DNA of 8,776 nucleotides, taken from the NCBI GenBank assembly GCA_965662885.1, contig CBFIJI010000090.1, forward strand, positions 1 through 8,776. Reading direction: 5' to 3'. This DNA comes from CBFIJI01 sp965662885. GTDB taxonomy: Bacteria; Bacteroidota; Bacteroidia; Flavobacteriales; Flavobacteriaceae. A program made the position numbers and the translations under genes. Positions 6,453 through 8,776 of the stretch are shown piece by piece. The notes below the pieces were generated by a model. That model was not told where the DNA came from. It searched no databases and worked only from the letters and a program-made list of their open reading frames with translations. Within the stretch, counting starts at the first letter, position 1. Every line of letters starts with the position of its first letter.

Positions 6453-8696
6453 ATGAAAAAAATATTCATCGCCTCTTTAAAAGGCATTGGTGTATTACTG
6501 CTTATACTCATCGTTTTTCTAGGTATTACTTATTTAGTAAGTGTCAACTATTCTACCTATCCTGTAAAAGTAAATATCACGGAAAACCAAGAAATCAATA
6601 CCGATAGTTTGGCGACCGCCTTACATGCTCAAATGAGCTTAGAGGAAAAAATTGATCAGCTCTATGGAGAAAAACTAGTCTTATCCATGCCCAAGTTTCT
6701 TATCAATTTTTTAGTCAAAAAACGGTTCCCTCATATTTATGTAGGTGGAAATGAACGACTCAATATTCCACCATGGGTGCTATCTGACGGACCAAGAGGC
6801 GCACGCGTCATGGACAAAGACATTGCAGCAGTCACGACTTTCCCCGTAGCCATGTCAAGAGGAGCCAGTTGGGATATTACTTTAGAAGAACGTATTCATG
6901 ATGTCATCGCTAAGGAGATGCGTGCCAATGGCACCAATTATGGAGCTACGCCTTGCATCAACCTCTTACGGCATCCCGCATGGGGACGTGCGCAAGAGAC
7001 CTATGGAGAAGATCCGTGGCTATTGGGAGAATTTGGAGTCGCTGCCGTAAACGGATTAGAACAAAATAATGTGATGGCCTGTCCCAAACATTTTGCCTTA
7101 AACAGTATTGAAAATTCCCGTTGGGTAATTGATGTTAAGGTAGATGAACGCACTCTTCGTGAAGTGTACCTCCCCCATTTTAAAAAGGTCATTCAAAAAG
7201 GAAAACCAGCTTCAATTATGAGTGCTTACAATCAAGTCAATGGTGATTTTTCTGGAGAAAGTAAACTACTACTAACCGATATTCTCCGGAACGATTGGGG
7301 CTTTAAAGGTTTTGTAAGTACGGATTGGATGTATGGCGTATATGACGGGGTCAAAGCTGTCAAAGCTGGATTGGATGTTGAGATGCCCTTTCAGAAGGCT
7401 TACCGTTACGACACCTTAAAAACAGGAATAGCCGAAGGAGAAATAACAGAAAGTAATATTGATACTCTTGTTTTACGCTCTCTTAAAACCCGACTAAAAT
7501 ATGCCTATGCTTTAGACCCAATTGACTATAACAAAAGTCTTATTTTAAAACCAGAACATATTGCCTTAGCCAAAGAAGCTGCCGAAAAAGGAATGGTACT
7601 CTTAAAAAATGAAAATGTATTGCCTTTTACCACTGAAAAAAACAAAACCATTGCCGTCATTGGAAGGTTAGCTGATTCAGAAAATACAGGAGACCTTGGG
7701 AGTAGTAATTCAACGCCCCCCTATGTAGTGACCCCTTATGAAGGTATAAAAAACTATCACAAAGCTTTAGGGAACACAGTAGTTTTAGACGATGGTTCCG
7801 ATTTGGAACGTGCTAAAAAAGTAGCTGAAACCGCTGATGATGTTATTCTAATCGTGGGTTACTCCTATGTTGATGAAGGCGAATATATGATTGCCAGTAG
7901 AGATGCTATGGAAACGTCTGCAAAAGCAAATCAATTAATCGGAGACAAAGGCATCGGAGGAGATCGGATTAGTTTACAACTCAATCCAGAAGACGAACAA
8001 TTGGTCAATGAACTTGCGGAAATCAATCCCAATACGGTATTGACCTATATTGGTGGAAGTGCCATTGACATGTCCGCATGGGATAAAAAAGTCCCATCCA
8101 TACTCTATGCATGGTATGGCGGAATGGAGGGAGGAAACGCATTGGCTAATATCCTTTATGGCCAAGCTAACCCAAGTGGGAAACTTCCCTTTACCATTGC
8201 TCAAAACAGCGAAGACTATCCTTTTTTTAATCCATATATTGATGAAATTACCTATGATTACTATCATGGCTATACCCTCTTTGAAAAAACTGGAAAAGAG
8301 GTGGCTTATCCTTTTGGTTATGGCTTAAGTTATACCACTTTTGAGTATGCCAATTTCACAACAAATGTTAAGGAGCTTACCAAAGACGGAACAATAACCG
8401 CCAAAATTGAGGTAACCAATACCGGTGAAGTTTCTGGAGAAGAGGTGGTTCAACTCTATGTTGGTTTTAAAAATTCAGCCGTAGATCGACCTGTTAAACT
8501 TCTCCGTGGATTCAAAAAAATAGCCTTAGCACCAAAAGAAACCAAAAGTGTGGAAATACCAGTTGCAATCGCTGATTTGTCGTGGTACAACCCCGAAACT
8601 AAACAATGGGAAATAGAAAATATGAATTACGAGATTTATATGGGAAGCTCTGCTGCCTTCAAGGACTTGAAGCAATTAGCATTTAAAGTAGAATAA
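6453..8696 (+). CDS. Glycoside hydrolase family 3 (beta-glucosidase-like), membrane-anchored
   Basis: This 747-residue GH3 enzyme is predicted to remove terminal beta-linked sugars from oligosaccharides or glycosides. Residues 9-30 form one long hydrophobic helix without a clear cleavage site, so the enzyme is probably tethered to the inner membrane and faces the periplasm. The catalytic barrel spans about 58-350: SDGPRGAR (111-118) in the substrate pocket, RHPAWGRAQETYGEDPWL (173-190), CPKHF (210-214), and VSTDW (288-292) holding the predicted nucleophile Asp291. The alpha/beta sandwich follows (about 375-600), beginning AAEKGMVLLKN. The acid/base is probably Glu475 or Glu477 in DEGEY, with GGDR only at 502-505. 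A fibronectin-III-like domain closes the protein (about 640-735; GEEVVQLYV, LLRGFKKIAL). Length and order are typical of bacterial GH3. It is the last gene before a strong terminator, 71 bases after the dehydrogenase. No SusC/SusD pair is nearby, so this is not a classical polysaccharide utilization locus. Confidence 0.93.
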   Translation: MKKIFIASLKGIGVLLLILIVFLGITYLVSVNYSTYPVKVNITENQEINTDSLATALHAQMSLEEKIDQLYGEKLVLSMPKFLINFLVKKRFPHIYVGGNERLNIPPWVLSDGPRGARVMDKDIAAVTTFPVAMSRGASWDITLEERIHDVIAKEMRANGTNYGATPCINLLRHPAWGRAQETYGEDPWLLGEFGVAAVNGLEQNNVMACPKHFALNSIENSRWVIDVKVDERTLREVYLPHFKKVIQKGKPASIMSAYNQVNGDFSGESKLLLTDILRNDWGFKGFVSTDWMYGVYDGVKAVKAGLDVEMPFQKAYRYDTLKTGIAEGEITESNIDTLVLRSLKTRLKYAYALDPIDYNKSLILKPEHIALAKEAAEKGMVLLKNENVLPFTTEKNKTIAVIGRLADSENTGDLGSSNSTPPYVVTPYEGIKNYHKALGNTVVLDDGSDLERAKKVAETADDVILIVGYSYVDEGEYMIASRDAMETSAKANQLIGDKGIGGDRISLQLNPEDEQLVNELAEINPNTVLTYIGGSAIDMSAWDKKVPSILYAWYGGMEGGNALANILYGQANPSGKLPFTIAQNSEDYPFFNPYIDEITYDYYHGYTLFEKTGKEVAYPFGYGLSYTTFEYANFTTNVKELTKDGTITAKIEVTNTGEVSGEEVVQLYVGFKNSAVDRPVKLLRGFKKIALAPKETKSVEIPVAIADLSWYNPETKQWEIENMNYEIYMGSSAAFKDLKQLAFKVE

Positions 8697-8697
8697 A

Positions 8698-8720
8698 AAA
8701 AGGGGCGAATCGCCCCTTTT
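8698..8720. terminator. Bidirectional rho-independent terminator
   Basis: A perfect 10-bp stem, AAAAGGGGCG (8698-8707) and CGCCCCTTTT (8711-8720), closes a 3-base AAT loop, with a T run completing the 3' side. It begins 2 bases after the glycosidase stop codon. The flanking A and T tracts allow function in both directions, so it may also end a convergent gene lying to the right of the window. Confidence 0.9.
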
Positions 8721-8776
8721 CAATCAAAACTTTGTGATGTATTTCAATTGGTGTTTACTAAATTAAAAGGTATGAA

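Noticed and set aside
8721..8776. Possible C-terminal end of a convergent minus-strand gene, such as a frame ending at a TGA at 8746-8744
   Set aside because: All three minus-strand frames reach a stop within about 33 bases of the edge and fewer than a dozen codons are visible, so none can be chosen. The bidirectional terminator is the only hint of a convergent gene.

Overview
The window looks like a chromosomal segment from a member of the Bacteroidota, most likely a marine-type flavobacterium. The evidence is AT-rich DNA with A-rich start contexts instead of clear Shine-Dalgarno sites, a Bacteroidota-type putative porin, a carboxypeptidase-like regulatory domain at the N-terminus of an envelope protein, and signal peptides that repeatedly place Gln at the predicted mature N-terminus. 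No tRNA, rRNA, CRISPR array, insertion sequence or phage gene was seen. No gap between genes exceeds about 125 bases.

Left part (1-1532, minus strand): a 387-residue outer-membrane porin gene is followed after 9 bases by a c-type cytochrome gene that runs off the left edge. The visible 119 residues of the cytochrome hold an N-terminal membrane anchor and two CxxCH haem-binding motifs. The pair looks co-transcribed and could couple redox chemistry to the outer membrane. This is the most interesting part of the window.

Middle (1533-1655): a 123-base divergent intergenic region with short inverted repeats must carry the promoters for both directions.

Right part (1656-8696, plus strand): five genes lie head to tail. 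They encode a secreted or periplasmic protein with a carboxypeptidase-like regulatory domain (511 aa, function unknown), a secreted TPR-repeat protein (418 aa), an exported P1-family (DmpA/S58) aminopeptidase (377 aa), a cytosolic short-chain dehydrogenase of the CsgA/sniffer-like type (223 aa, 8 bases after the peptidase), and a membrane-anchored family 3 glycoside hydrolase (747 aa). A strong bidirectional hairpin terminator follows at 8698-8720. The spacing suggests one transcription unit or two overlapping ones, but the 71-base gap before the glycosidase could hold its own promoter. No shared pathway is evident. Four of the five products are exported or membrane-bound, so envelope peptide and sugar turnover is a reasonable but unproven theme. 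Apart from the porin-cytochrome pair the window looks like ordinary housekeeping or accessory flavobacterial DNA.
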